A DNA stretch of 64,000 nt from Clostridia bacterium (lineage in GTDB: Bacteria > Bacillota > Clostridia > Peptostreptococcales > Acidaminobacteraceae): NCBI GenBank assembly GCA_016937975.1, contig JAFGVN010000021.1:1-64000 (forward strand), given 5' to 3'. Below the pieces are notes generated by a model. It was not told the DNA's origin and searched no databases. It saw only the letters and a list, made by a program, of their open reading frames with translations. Made by a program: the position numbers and the translations under genes. Positions 44,190 to 52,614 of the stretch are shown piece after piece. The stretch's first letter is position 1; each line of letters starts with the position of its first letter.

Positions 44190-44834
44190 ATGGCTTTATT
44201 TAACGCAGACATTACAAAACAATTAACAGAAATTTTCCAAGGATTAAAAAATCCAGTAAAAATCGTATTATTTACAGATGAAAACAATTGTGAATCTTGT
44301 AATGATACAACAGAATTCATGAAAGAAATTGAAGCAATGTCAGACAAAATTGGTTTTACTGGTTTTGATTTAAAGAAAGATGCTGAAGAAGCAAGCAAGT
44401 ATGGAATTGACAAAGCACCAGCAATCAGATTGCTAGATGAAAATGAAAAAGATTATGGTGTAACTTTTTATGGTATTCCAGCTGGTCATGAGATCAATTC
44501 TTTCATAGCAGGTTTAATGGAATTATCAGGTGCTGGAGAAGTGTTGCCTGAAGCAATGAAGAATGATTTAGCAAAAGTAGATAAGAAAGTAAACATTAAG
44601 GTGTTTGTTACTTTAAGCTGTCCACATTGCTCTGGTGCTGTATCAAAAGCGCATAAGTTAGCTTATGAAAACCCAAATGTAGAAGCTGAAATGATTGAAT
44701 GTGGTACATTCCCAGAATTAGCTGACAAATACAATGTTTCAGGCGTACCTAAGATTGTGTTTAACGATACTGAAGAATTAATCGGTAATCAACCATTTGA
44801 TCAATTCTTAAGTGCAGTATTAAAAGCAAAATAA
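44190..44834 (+). CDS. Protein disulfide oxidoreductase (two thioredoxin folds)
   Basis: A 214-aa cytosolic PDO/glutaredoxin-like protein with two fused thioredoxin folds. The N-terminal unit has CESC (about 37-40) and the C-terminal unit CPHC (about 144-147) with a cis-Pro loop GVPKIV. It matches the N-terminal domain of AhpF and archaeal PDOs. It receives electrons from the adjacent TrxB and may feed peroxidases, ribonucleotide reductase or the CcdA pathway. AAGGAGG precedes the ATG 11 nt after trxB. Confidence 0.9.
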   Translation: MALFNADITKQLTEIFQGLKNPVKIVLFTDENNCESCNDTTEFMKEIEAMSDKIGFTGFDLKKDAEEASKYGIDKAPAIRLLDENEKDYGVTFYGIPAGHEINSFIAGLMELSGAGEVLPEAMKNDLAKVDKKVNIKVFVTLSCPHCSGAVSKAHKLAYENPNVEAEMIECGTFPELADKYNVSGVPKIVFNDTEELIGNQPFDQFLSAVLKAK

Positions 44835-44842
44835 TTGAAATC

Positions 44843-44877
44843 AAACTTCTAAGATTCACTTCTTAGAAGTTTTTTTG
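44843..44877 (+). terminator. Terminator after the trxB-pdo operon
   Basis: AAACTTCTAAG / CTTAGAAGTTT (11 bp) plus seven T. Confidence 0.9.
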
Positions 44878-44926
44878 TTGAACTGTTTGAGAATTCTTAT
44901 GTATAATGAATATTGAGGAGGTAATT

Positions 44927-45796
44927 ATGACTGAAATTAAAGATTTTATCAATGATCCTATCAATGCAAATATCATAAAGACAGTACTTGTATTATTAGT
45001 TGGTTATGTTTTTAGAGGTATTATTATTCGCATAGTACATAAAAGTGTTTTAGATACAAAAAAATACTATAGAATCAAAAGGAATATTACATATATTTAT
45101 TTTTCTGTAGTCATTATTTTTTTAGTTGGCATTTGGACTAAGGGAAGTACTTTAACGACTTATCTAGGTCTTGCTTCCGCTGGTCTTGCCATTGCTTTGA
45201 AAGATTTGCTCATCAATGTTGCAGCATGGTTGTTTATTATGATCAAGAAGCCATTTGTTGTAGGAGATCGTATTGAAATTCAAGGTCGTGCAGGAGATGT
45301 TATCGATCAGAGAGTATTTCAATTTACTTTAATGGAAATTGGAGAATGGGTTCATAATGATCAGTCTACAGGAAGAATGATTCACATACCAAACAGTGCA
45401 GTATTTACATATCCTTTGGCTAACTTTACCAGTGGATTTCAATATATTTGGAATGAAGTTCACGTTTTATTAACATTTGAATCCAATCACAAAAAAGCAA
45501 AGGAATTGTTTCTAAAGATTGTAGAAGATTATTCTTTAAAGGATACAGATGAACTTAAAAAGGAATTAAGAAATGCTTCAAAAAAATATATGATATACTA
45601 CAGTGTCATGACACCTATTGTCTACACTGACGTGAAAGACAGTGGCATTATGCTTTCCTTAAGATATCTTTGTCGACCTCATGATAAAAGAAAAACCATT
45701 GAGCAAATTTGGGAAGATATTTTAGAAGTCACTAGAACCCATGATGATATTCAACTGGCATACAACACGATTCGAATGGTAAATATTGGACAATAG
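44927..45796 (+). CDS. MscS-family mechanosensitive channel
   Basis: The 289-aa protein has three membrane helices (about 15-120) including the pore helix LGLASAGLAIALKDLLINVAAW, and a cytoplasmic beta/alpha vestibule (VGDRIEIQGRAGDVIDQ; IPNSAVFTYPLANFT). It releases small solutes on hypo-osmotic shock; PgpH in this window links to the same osmotic theme. GAGGAGG supports ATG 44927 over the in-frame ATG at 44906. Confidence 0.92.
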   Translation: MTEIKDFINDPINANIIKTVLVLLVGYVFRGIIIRIVHKSVLDTKKYYRIKRNITYIYFSVVIIFLVGIWTKGSTLTTYLGLASAGLAIALKDLLINVAAWLFIMIKKPFVVGDRIEIQGRAGDVIDQRVFQFTLMEIGEWVHNDQSTGRMIHIPNSAVFTYPLANFTSGFQYIWNEVHVLLTFESNHKKAKELFLKIVEDYSLKDTDELKKELRNASKKYMIYYSVMTPIVYTDVKDSGIMLSLRYLCRPHDKRKTIEQIWEDILEVTRTHDDIQLAYNTIRMVNIGQ

Positions 45797-45849
45797 ATTG
45801 CATTTGTAAACTTTATTAGTTACAATTAATAAGTATTGGGAAAATCTAA

Positions 45850-47409
45850 GTGTTGGTGGCTAATTTGGGAAATGTACTGTTAATGTTTTTAATTGGCACA
45901 TCATTCATAACTTTATCAATTGGAATTTTCGCTTTATTTAAGAGAGAAGAAGCATCTGCATTGCCATTCAGTATGGTAATGATAGCAGCATCTATACATG
46001 CTTTTGGCTATAGTATGGAACTTTTGTCTGTTGAACCGAAAGTGGTTATGCTATGGGTTCAAATGGAGTATATTGGCATTGCTTTTTTTCCATTCTTATT
46101 GATTTGGATGGTGTTTGCACAAAAAGGTGAAGAAAATCTTCTAAATACGATTATTGGAATCGTATTTTTTGGCGTTGGTTTAACTACCTTCTTTTTAGTT
46201 CAAACTAATTTTATTCATCATTTATATTATCGTGAAATTACAATTGTTTATGATGGTCAGTTTTCAAGAGTCTTCTTTCATAAAGGTCCTTGGTATTTTG
46301 TACATTTAACTGTAACAGGTTTATCTTTCTTAGCAGTTGCAATACATCAGATTCGTTTGTATTTGGCTTCAAGAAATATTTACAGAGATCGTGCACTAAA
46401 TGCATTGATCGCCTTAGGTATTCCGATGTTTGCATCCTTCATTTATGTTTTTCAGTTAACACCTGAAAATTTAGATGTATTACCTTTTGTGTATGCTCCA
46501 ATGGGATTAATGTGGTTATCGGGATTAATGCAGTACGGGATTTTTGATTTGATACCAGTATCTTATAAAAAGGTTTTCGATCAAATTTCAGAAGGTGTAG
46601 TGGTGATTGATGAAAATCACAAAGTTGTCAATTTCAATATTGCAGCTTATCATATTTTCAGAAATACTGAAGAGCTTTATAAAGGAACCGATTTTCAAGA
46701 GATGATTCGAAAAATGATTTTTGTAGAACATGAAGAATATGCCGGACAAGTTTTTGAAATTAATCATAAAAGAAAAATAAGAACTTATCATATGAAAAGA
46801 ACAAATTTGTATGACAAAAAACATCGTCCTATTGGTAAGATTATGGTAGTCAATGATATAACCAAAGAAACCGAAGCCAATAAAATCTTGACCACATTGG
46901 CAACACAGGATGCTTTAACTGGCGTTAACAACAGAAGACATTTCTTTGACCTTTGTCAAACGAGATTGCAACAAGCGAGACTACATCAAAAAGATGTAAG
47001 TTTTGTATTAATGGATATTGACCATTTTAAAAGGGTTAATGATACCTATGGTCATCATGTAGGCGATAAGGTTCTAAGAGAAGTCTCGGAACTTTGCACA
47101 AAAACTTTGCGAGGAACAGATTTAATTGGTCGTTATGGCGGTGAAGAGTTTGCCATTTTGATTTATGATGCAGGTGTTCAAATCACTCATAATATCATTG
47201 AAAGAATGCGTGAAACCATCAGTGAACATGTTTTTAAGGTGGATGAAGAAGATGAAATCAGTTTAACTGTTAGTTTTGGCATCTATCGACCTGAACATAA
47301 TGAAGAAACAGATATCAGCAGTATTTTCAAGAAAGCTGACAAAGGACTTTATAAAGCAAAATCCGACGGACGCGATCGTGTTGTTTTTTATAATGAATAT
47401 ATCAATTAG
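45850..47409 (+). CDS. 7TM-PAS-GGDEF diguanylate cyclase
   Basis: The 519-aa protein has an N-terminal 7TM sensor of the HisKA_7TM type (about 1-230, with the conserved ME-IG motif), a PAS domain (about 235-345) and a GGDEF domain with active GGEEF (near residue 431) and an intact I-site RGTD five residues before it. It should make c-di-GMP and be product-inhibited. The start is uncertain: GTG at 45850 has only a weak site, and a downstream ATG at 45883 is an alternative. Confidence 0.9.
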   Translation: MLVANLGNVLLMFLIGTSFITLSIGIFALFKREEASALPFSMVMIAASIHAFGYSMELLSVEPKVVMLWVQMEYIGIAFFPFLLIWMVFAQKGEENLLNTIIGIVFFGVGLTTFFLVQTNFIHHLYYREITIVYDGQFSRVFFHKGPWYFVHLTVTGLSFLAVAIHQIRLYLASRNIYRDRALNALIALGIPMFASFIYVFQLTPENLDVLPFVYAPMGLMWLSGLMQYGIFDLIPVSYKKVFDQISEGVVVIDENHKVVNFNIAAYHIFRNTEELYKGTDFQEMIRKMIFVEHEEYAGQVFEINHKRKIRTYHMKRTNLYDKKHRPIGKIMVVNDITKETEANKILTTLATQDALTGVNNRRHFFDLCQTRLQQARLHQKDVSFVLMDIDHFKRVNDTYGHHVGDKVLREVSELCTKTLRGTDLIGRYGGEEFAILIYDAGVQITHNIIERMRETISEHVFKVDEEDEISLTVSFGIYRPEHNEETDISSIFKKADKGLYKAKSDGRDRVVFYNEYIN

Positions 47410-47430
47410 CATCTGAAAAGATGCTTTTTT
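47408..47430 (+). terminator. Terminator after the 7TM-GGDEF gene
   Basis: AGCATCT / AGATGCT with a GAAA loop and six T. Confidence 0.9.
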
Positions 47431-47435
47431 GTTTT

Positions 47436-47473
47436 AAAAAACCTCAATAAGAGTTTTTGCCCTAATTGAGGTT
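47436..47473 (-). terminator. Minus-strand terminator after the small membrane ORF
   Basis: AACCTCAAT / ATTGAGGTT with A-rich sequence on the plus strand, which becomes a T-run when read from the minus strand. It indicates a real minus-strand transcript ending here. Confidence 0.75.
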
Positions 47474-47485
47474 GCAATAGACTGA

Positions 47486-47626
47486 TTATATAATGGAATT
47501 CTGTTCAACGTCTTCTTCATAGACTTCAACGGTTTGACAATAGAGCGTCATTGATGACGATATTGTAAAGCTGAAAAATACGATTCCAATAACATTCATC
47601 AGGAAAAAAATTAAGTTTGATTCCAT
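47486..47626 (-). CDS. Small hydrophobic protein (46 aa)
   Basis: The minus strand from 47626 encodes a 46-aa peptide starting MESNLIFFLMNVIGIV and ending EEDVEQNSII, with one probable membrane segment (about 5-27) and an acidic cytosolic tail. It lies 12 nt after the stop of the frame-shifted membrane protein gene and just before a terminator in the same direction, which supports it. No strong Shine-Dalgarno is visible; translation may depend on coupling with the upstream gene. No known family. Confidence 0.45.
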   Translation of the reverse strand: MESNLIFFLMNVIGIVFFSFTISSSMTLYCQTVEVYEEDVEQNSII

Positions 47627-47638
47627 ATTTGATGTGAC

Positions 47639-48302
47639 TTATACGGCTTGATCAAAAATAAGATAATTTTTCAATTGTAGCATGCCATAGGAAATTAGTG
47701 CAATAAATCCTTCGAAAATCAGGACCTTAAAAAAGTGATTAGAGACAAAAGGAATACTATTTATGTTGCTTTTAAAAGCTTTATATTCATGGACTACGAT
47801 GTCATGAATAATGAAAGACAAAAACATGGAGATCAGTAAAAAGATAAAAACAATCATGTAAATTCCTAGAGTTTCAAAATTAATGAGAAGTCCAGTGATG
47901 ATGAGACTAAGGATGAAAACAGGAACAATGAGAATCAGGATAACCGTTAGATTTCTTGGTATATTCTTTAAGCTGTTTAAGAAAATTTCAGAGCGTTGCA
48001 GATCCATTTCAAGATGACTGTCAAAAAACAAATATGAGAGCAAAAGAACCATGAAGAGGTTGTATAAATATTGGGTTATGAGCAGAAAAGCATGGGTTAA
48101 ACCTGAAGTAGAACCGAGATTAAAAAAAGTAGTTGAATCCAATTGAACAATTCTATCGACAGGATGGAAATACACTAATTTCAGTATGCCCACAAAGCCA
48201 TATTTCAACAGCAAATGAATACGCAAAAAAAAAATGGAAGCCAATGTTCTTTTTTAGACCTTCTAAACCTTGTTTGAAGGCGCTGATGATATTTAATTGC
48301 AC
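47639..48302 (-). pseudogene. Membrane protein gene broken by a frameshift in a T10 run
   Basis: A GTG at 48302, with AAAGGAGA 6 nt upstream, opens a frame (VQLNIISAFKQGLEGLKKNIGFH) that leaves the correct frame at a run of ten T on the minus strand (plus-strand A at 48225-48234). With nine T the frame would continue into ...FLRIHLLLKYGFVG and give a 220-aa protein with about six membrane helices. The family is unknown. The shift may be a true mutation, phase variation, polymerase slippage or a sequencing error. Confidence 0.7.
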
Positions 48303-48482
48303 AATAAATCTCCTTTCAACCTCTTTTAGTTTAACATGTCTGTATTGAGGAGACATGCTAAACTAAAATTGTAAAAAAAATTTTAAATTAAATCATGGCA
48401 AAAACAATTAAATTTCTATGAACTCTAGTATTAGACTGTATTCAAAACTTGAAATGTTATATAATGACAGAGAGGTTATGGT

Positions 48483-50624
48483 ATGGAAAAAACATTAATT
48501 TTAGCAGAAAAACCTTCAGTTGCAAGAAACATTGGTGACGCTCTTGGGAATGTCAAAAAAAATGAAGGTTACTTAGAAAATGAGAATTATATTATTACCT
48601 GGGCATTCGGTCATTTGTTAAGCCTATATGATATCAAAGACTATGATGAAACTAAAACATCTTGGCAAATGGCGTATTATCCATTTATTCCGAAGGTCTT
48701 TGAATATAAAGTCAAACCAGATATGAAAGACCCTAAAAAACCGGATTCAGGTGCAAAAAAACAGTTAAATATTATAAGAAATTTGATGAAACGACTTGAT
48801 GTTCATCAGATTATTTCTGCATGTGATTATGATCGTGAAGGACAGATTATTGGAGATATCATCTTTAAGGTTTTAAAGCCCTCTCAGCCGGTTTACCGTT
48901 TGCTTTTAAATGAATGGACACAAAGTGCCATCCTTGAAGGGTTAAGACAGTTAAAATCCAATGAACAAATGATACCTTTAAGAGATGCAGGAATCAGCAG
49001 ACAGTGGGCGGACTGGGTTATAGGTATAAATTTAACGGCTGTATCGACGTTAAAATACGGTCACTCCAAGAAAGTTTTAAACATTGGTAGAGTCTTATTG
49101 CCAACTCTAAAAATTATTTATGACAGAGATCAAAAAATAAAGAACTTTGTAAAAGAAGATTATTTTAAGCTCAGTGGTTTATTTATAAAAGGCAATGACG
49201 CTTTTGAAGCCATATACTTTAATGAGAGTAAAGATAAATTTTCATCGAAGGGTGAATTGGAAAGTATTTTAGAAGATTTGAATTATCCAGATGCTTTAAA
49301 ATCTTTAAAAGGGGTTGTTGCTTCCAAGGAAATCAATGAGAAAAAGGAGTATCCACCTGCTTTATATAATTTAACTCAGCTTCAAGGCGACATCACAAGT
49401 CGGTTTAGAAATTGGACTTCTGACAAAGTTTTAAAAGTAGCACAACAGTTATATGAAAAGAAATTAATAACGTATCCGAGAACTTCCAGTGTGGCATTGG
49501 AAGAAAGTTTAATTTCTAAAACAGAACAGGTTTTAGAGGTCCATAAAAAAGATCTGCCTTATAAGGAGGATGTAACTTTTAAAGTAACAAAGCGAATTTT
49601 TAATAATGATAAAGTCGAAAGTCATAGTGCAATTATGCCAACCTATATGTTGCCTAAAAATCTAACAGAAGATGAATTGACAATTTATTATGCGATTAAA
49701 AATAGATTTATTGCTCAATTTATGCCACCAGCAGTTTATGAAGAAGTTAAATTGGTCTTAGACGTTTCTGGTTATATGTTTCAAGCGTCAGGTAAAGTTG
49801 AACTTGAACGGGGTTGGAAAAAAATCGAACAAAAGAATCACAATGATCATGTTTTACCTCACGTTGAAGAAGGTGAAGCTTTGGATATTCGTGCCTTGAA
49901 TATTACAACCCATGAAACAAAGCCTCCGAATCATCATACAGAAAAAACCTTGTTAAAGGTAATGGAAACCTGTGGCAAGAACATTGAGGACGACGATGAA
50001 TTGATTCAGAGTGTACTTAGTGGTTATAGTATTGGTACGCCGGCAACAAGAGCCGAGACCATATCTAAACTCAAGAGAATTGGCTATATTGAACAGCAAA
50101 ACAAGAGTTTATTAGTAACCGAATTAGGTTGCCAATTGGTTGAAACTTTTCCAATACATGAGCTTTTTGATTTGGAATATACAGGGCGATTAGAAAAAAA
50201 ATTGCAAGATATTCAGAAGGGGCAATTGACAAGAAGTGGTTTCTTAAAAGATATTTTTATTTTTACAGCCCACAGTGTCATGACCATAAAAAATCATGAG
50301 AAAAGTGCTCTAGTCTTGCCTAAGGAAGAAAAAGATATTTTGGGTATATGTCCTTCCTGTGGGGGAAACATCACAGAAAATCCAAAAGGTTTTGGTTGTG
50401 ACCGTTGGAAAGATGGATGTAAATTTACCATCTGGAAAAATGATAAGTTTTTAGCTTCTATGCAGAAAAAACCAACCAAAGCCATGGTTAAAAAAGTCTT
50501 AAAAGATGGAAGGGTCATGGTAAAAGGATTAGTAGGGAAAAATGGTAATAAGTTTGATGCTTACTTAAAATATGAAAAGAAAGAGGACGGACCTTATTAT
50601 CAGTGGAAAATTGAATTTAAGTGA
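48483..50624 (+). CDS. topB: DNA topoisomerase III
   Basis: The 713-aa type IA topoisomerase decatenates and unlinks single strands. It has the Toprim domain (LILAEKPSVARNIGDALG at the start; CDYDREGQIIG near 118), the catalytic Tyr in LITYPRTSS near 330, and a C-terminal zinc-ribbon-like segment (CPSCGGN...CDRWKDGC near 620-645) followed by a TopB-specific tail. A GAGGTT site precedes the ATG. The stop is TGA, and the sulfurtransferase follows after 6 nt. Confidence 0.95.
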   Translation: MEKTLILAEKPSVARNIGDALGNVKKNEGYLENENYIITWAFGHLLSLYDIKDYDETKTSWQMAYYPFIPKVFEYKVKPDMKDPKKPDSGAKKQLNIIRNLMKRLDVHQIISACDYDREGQIIGDIIFKVLKPSQPVYRLLLNEWTQSAILEGLRQLKSNEQMIPLRDAGISRQWADWVIGINLTAVSTLKYGHSKKVLNIGRVLLPTLKIIYDRDQKIKNFVKEDYFKLSGLFIKGNDAFEAIYFNESKDKFSSKGELESILEDLNYPDALKSLKGVVASKEINEKKEYPPALYNLTQLQGDITSRFRNWTSDKVLKVAQQLYEKKLITYPRTSSVALEESLISKTEQVLEVHKKDLPYKEDVTFKVTKRIFNNDKVESHSAIMPTYMLPKNLTEDELTIYYAIKNRFIAQFMPPAVYEEVKLVLDVSGYMFQASGKVELERGWKKIEQKNHNDHVLPHVEEGEALDIRALNITTHETKPPNHHTEKTLLKVMETCGKNIEDDDELIQSVLSGYSIGTPATRAETISKLKRIGYIEQQNKSLLVTELGCQLVETFPIHELFDLEYTGRLEKKLQDIQKGQLTRSGFLKDIFIFTAHSVMTIKNHEKSALVLPKEEKDILGICPSCGGNITENPKGFGCDRWKDGCKFTIWKNDKFLASMQKKPTKAMVKKVLKDGRVMVKGLVGKNGNKFDAYLKYEKKEDGPYYQWKIEFK

Positions 50625-50630
50625 GGTTTT

Positions 50631-51464
50631 ATGTATTTAGTAGATATAGAATTTTTAAAAGAAAACCCAGTTGTCATTGACTGTAGATTTGATATGCAAA
50701 ACCCGAGTTATGGACCAAAGGCTTATGAGAAAAATCATTATCCAGGTGCATACTACATGGATTTAGAAAAAGATATGACCAGTAAAATTGAGGCCCATGG
50801 CGGTAGACATCCGTTGCCGGATTTAAATGAATTTGCCTTGAAAATTGGTTCTTTTGGCGTGATAGATACCTCAAAAATTCTAATTTATGATGATGGTGAT
50901 TTACCTATGGCGTGTCGTCTTTGGGTGATGCTTAAACTATTGGGCTTGAAAGAAGTGTATATTTTAAAAGATGGTTATCAAGCCTTTTTAAAAGCCGAAA
51001 TTCAATTAAGTAATGAGCGTCCAAAACCTGTCATTTCAGAATTGAAATTCGATCTGGACATGTCATATATTTGCTCTATGGAAGAAACTAAAGAAGCGCT
51101 TTCAAAAGAAAACGCTATAGTAATAGATTCAAGAGCGCCAGAACGTTATGCTGGTTTAACAGAACCTTTCGATAAAATAGCAGGTCATATGCCTGGTGCT
51201 GTCAATTACTTTTGGAAGGACTTGTTTGATGAAAAAGGTGTAAAAAGTTATGGTAACATTGAAGCCCATTTCTTGGAAATGCATAACTATGATCAAGTTA
51301 TTGTGCATTGTGGTTCTGGTATTACTGGGGCAGTAAATCAGTTTTTTTTAAGAGAAATGAATATTCCAGCAGTGCTTTATTTAGGAAGTTATAGTGACTG
51401 GTTAAGCTATGATGACAACGAAATTATCATAAAAGACAATCAAAGGATTAAGGTGCATCCATAG
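50631..51464 (+). CDS. Two-domain rhodanese-type sulfurtransferase
   Basis: The 277-aa protein has an inactive N-terminal rhodanese domain (about 1-125) and an active C-terminal domain (about 145-270) with loop HCGSGITG, Cys near 227. This loop is typical of 3-mercaptopyruvate or thiosulfate sulfurtransferases. No signal peptide, so it is cytosolic. It lies between topB and a deacetylase-like lipoprotein with short spacings, probably the same operon without functional linkage. Confidence 0.9.
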   Translation: MYLVDIEFLKENPVVIDCRFDMQNPSYGPKAYEKNHYPGAYYMDLEKDMTSKIEAHGGRHPLPDLNEFALKIGSFGVIDTSKILIYDDGDLPMACRLWVMLKLLGLKEVYILKDGYQAFLKAEIQLSNERPKPVISELKFDLDMSYICSMEETKEALSKENAIVIDSRAPERYAGLTEPFDKIAGHMPGAVNYFWKDLFDEKGVKSYGNIEAHFLEMHNYDQVIVHCGSGITGAVNQFFLREMNIPAVLYLGSYSDWLSYDDNEIIIKDNQRIKVHP

Positions 51465-51471
51465 GAGTTTT

Positions 51472-52614
51472 ATGAAGAGAATAGGGTTTATGTTTCTTAT
51501 GATCATTTTTTTGATCAGTTGTAACCAAGAAACAGTGACAAATAAAGAAAATGACAACCAAATATCTAGTGTAGAAAATAATGTGAACGAAAAAAATGAA
51601 AATGCTTTAAATCATGAAGACAATACTCAAGAAGAAATTATTGAAAATGAAATGAACGAGGATCCAGAAGAACAAGTTGTGACACCGGAAGAAACCATTG
51701 AAGAAGTCATAGATTTTACAGGGATTTATCAAGAACATCATGTGAATGAAGCGGGTCAAATAATGATTTTAATGTATCATGATCTTAAGGAAAAACCAGG
51801 GACTTACGCTACGACCATTGAACTCTTTAAAAAGGATTTGGAAAGATTGTATGAAGAAGGCTATAGAACCATTAGTATGTCCGATTTGATTCATAATGAT
51901 ATCCATGTCCCATTGGGTACGACTCCTGTGGTTCTTACCTTTGATGATGCCACATTAAGCAATTTTTATTATGATGAAGCAGGTGAAATTAGCAAAGACT
52001 CTGTGGTTGGCATTTTAGATGAATTCTATAGGAACCATGAGGACTTTGGTAGAAATGCAATTTTTTATGTCTATGGACAAAACCCTTTTAGAGAAAAAGA
52101 TTTACTTCAGGAGAAGTTATCCTATTTAATTGAAAATGGTTATGAAATTGGCAATCACAGTTGGGATCATGAAAAATTAAATACTTTAGATGAAACAGGT
52201 CTTTTGAAAGCCATTGGGAAAGAACATGGTTTTATCAAAGAGGCTGCAAATTATGAAATGCAACATGTCTCATTACCTTATGGCATTAAGCCTTCTGAAA
52301 GCTTATTCTCATTTGTATTTGATGGTACCTATGAGGGGGTTACATATCATAATGTTTCCGCCGTAAACGTGGGTTGGAATCCTGTTAAGTCACCTATACA
52401 TGCTAATTTTAATCCTCAGAGTTTGAATCGTATAACCTGTGGTGAGGATCAATTTGAATTAAATTATTGGTTGGATTATTTTAAAGACCATCCAGAAAAA
52501 AGATATTATAGTGATGGAGATGCTGAAACAAATGTGATTCCAAGTGTTGAAATGGAAAATATTTCTGATGCATTTATCGATAAAATTACAATATATGATA
52601 AGGAGGAACAATGA
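51472..52614 (+). CDS. Polysaccharide deacetylase-like lipoprotein
   Basis: The 380-aa protein has a lipoprotein signal (MKRIGFMFLMIIFLISC), a long Asn/Glu-rich linker (about 20-85) and a NodB-type deacetylase domain. Catalytic motifs are TFDDAT near 157 (first Asp and metal Asp) and HSWDH near 228 (metal histidines). It probably removes acetyl groups from cell-wall glycans. Its end overlaps the next gene by 4 nt (ATGA). Confidence 0.88.
   Translation: MKRIGFMFLMIIFLISCNQETVTNKENDNQISSVENNVNEKNENALNHEDNTQEEIIENEMNEDPEEQVVTPEETIEEVIDFTGIYQEHHVNEAGQIMILMYHDLKEKPGTYATTIELFKKDLERLYEEGYRTISMSDLIHNDIHVPLGTTPVVLTFDDATLSNFYYDEAGEISKDSVVGILDEFYRNHEDFGRNAIFYVYGQNPFREKDLLQEKLSYLIENGYEIGNHSWDHEKLNTLDETGLLKAIGKEHGFIKEAANYEMQHVSLPYGIKPSESLFSFVFDGTYEGVTYHNVSAVNVGWNPVKSPIHANFNPQSLNRITCGEDQFELNYWLDYFKDHPEKRYYSDGDAETNVIPSVEMENISDAFIDKITIYDKEEQ

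Noticed and set aside
48133-48348. Plus-strand open frame of about 71 codons opposite the membrane protein gene
   Set aside because: It is a shadow of the minus-strand gene, has no ribosome site and crosses the frameshift region.
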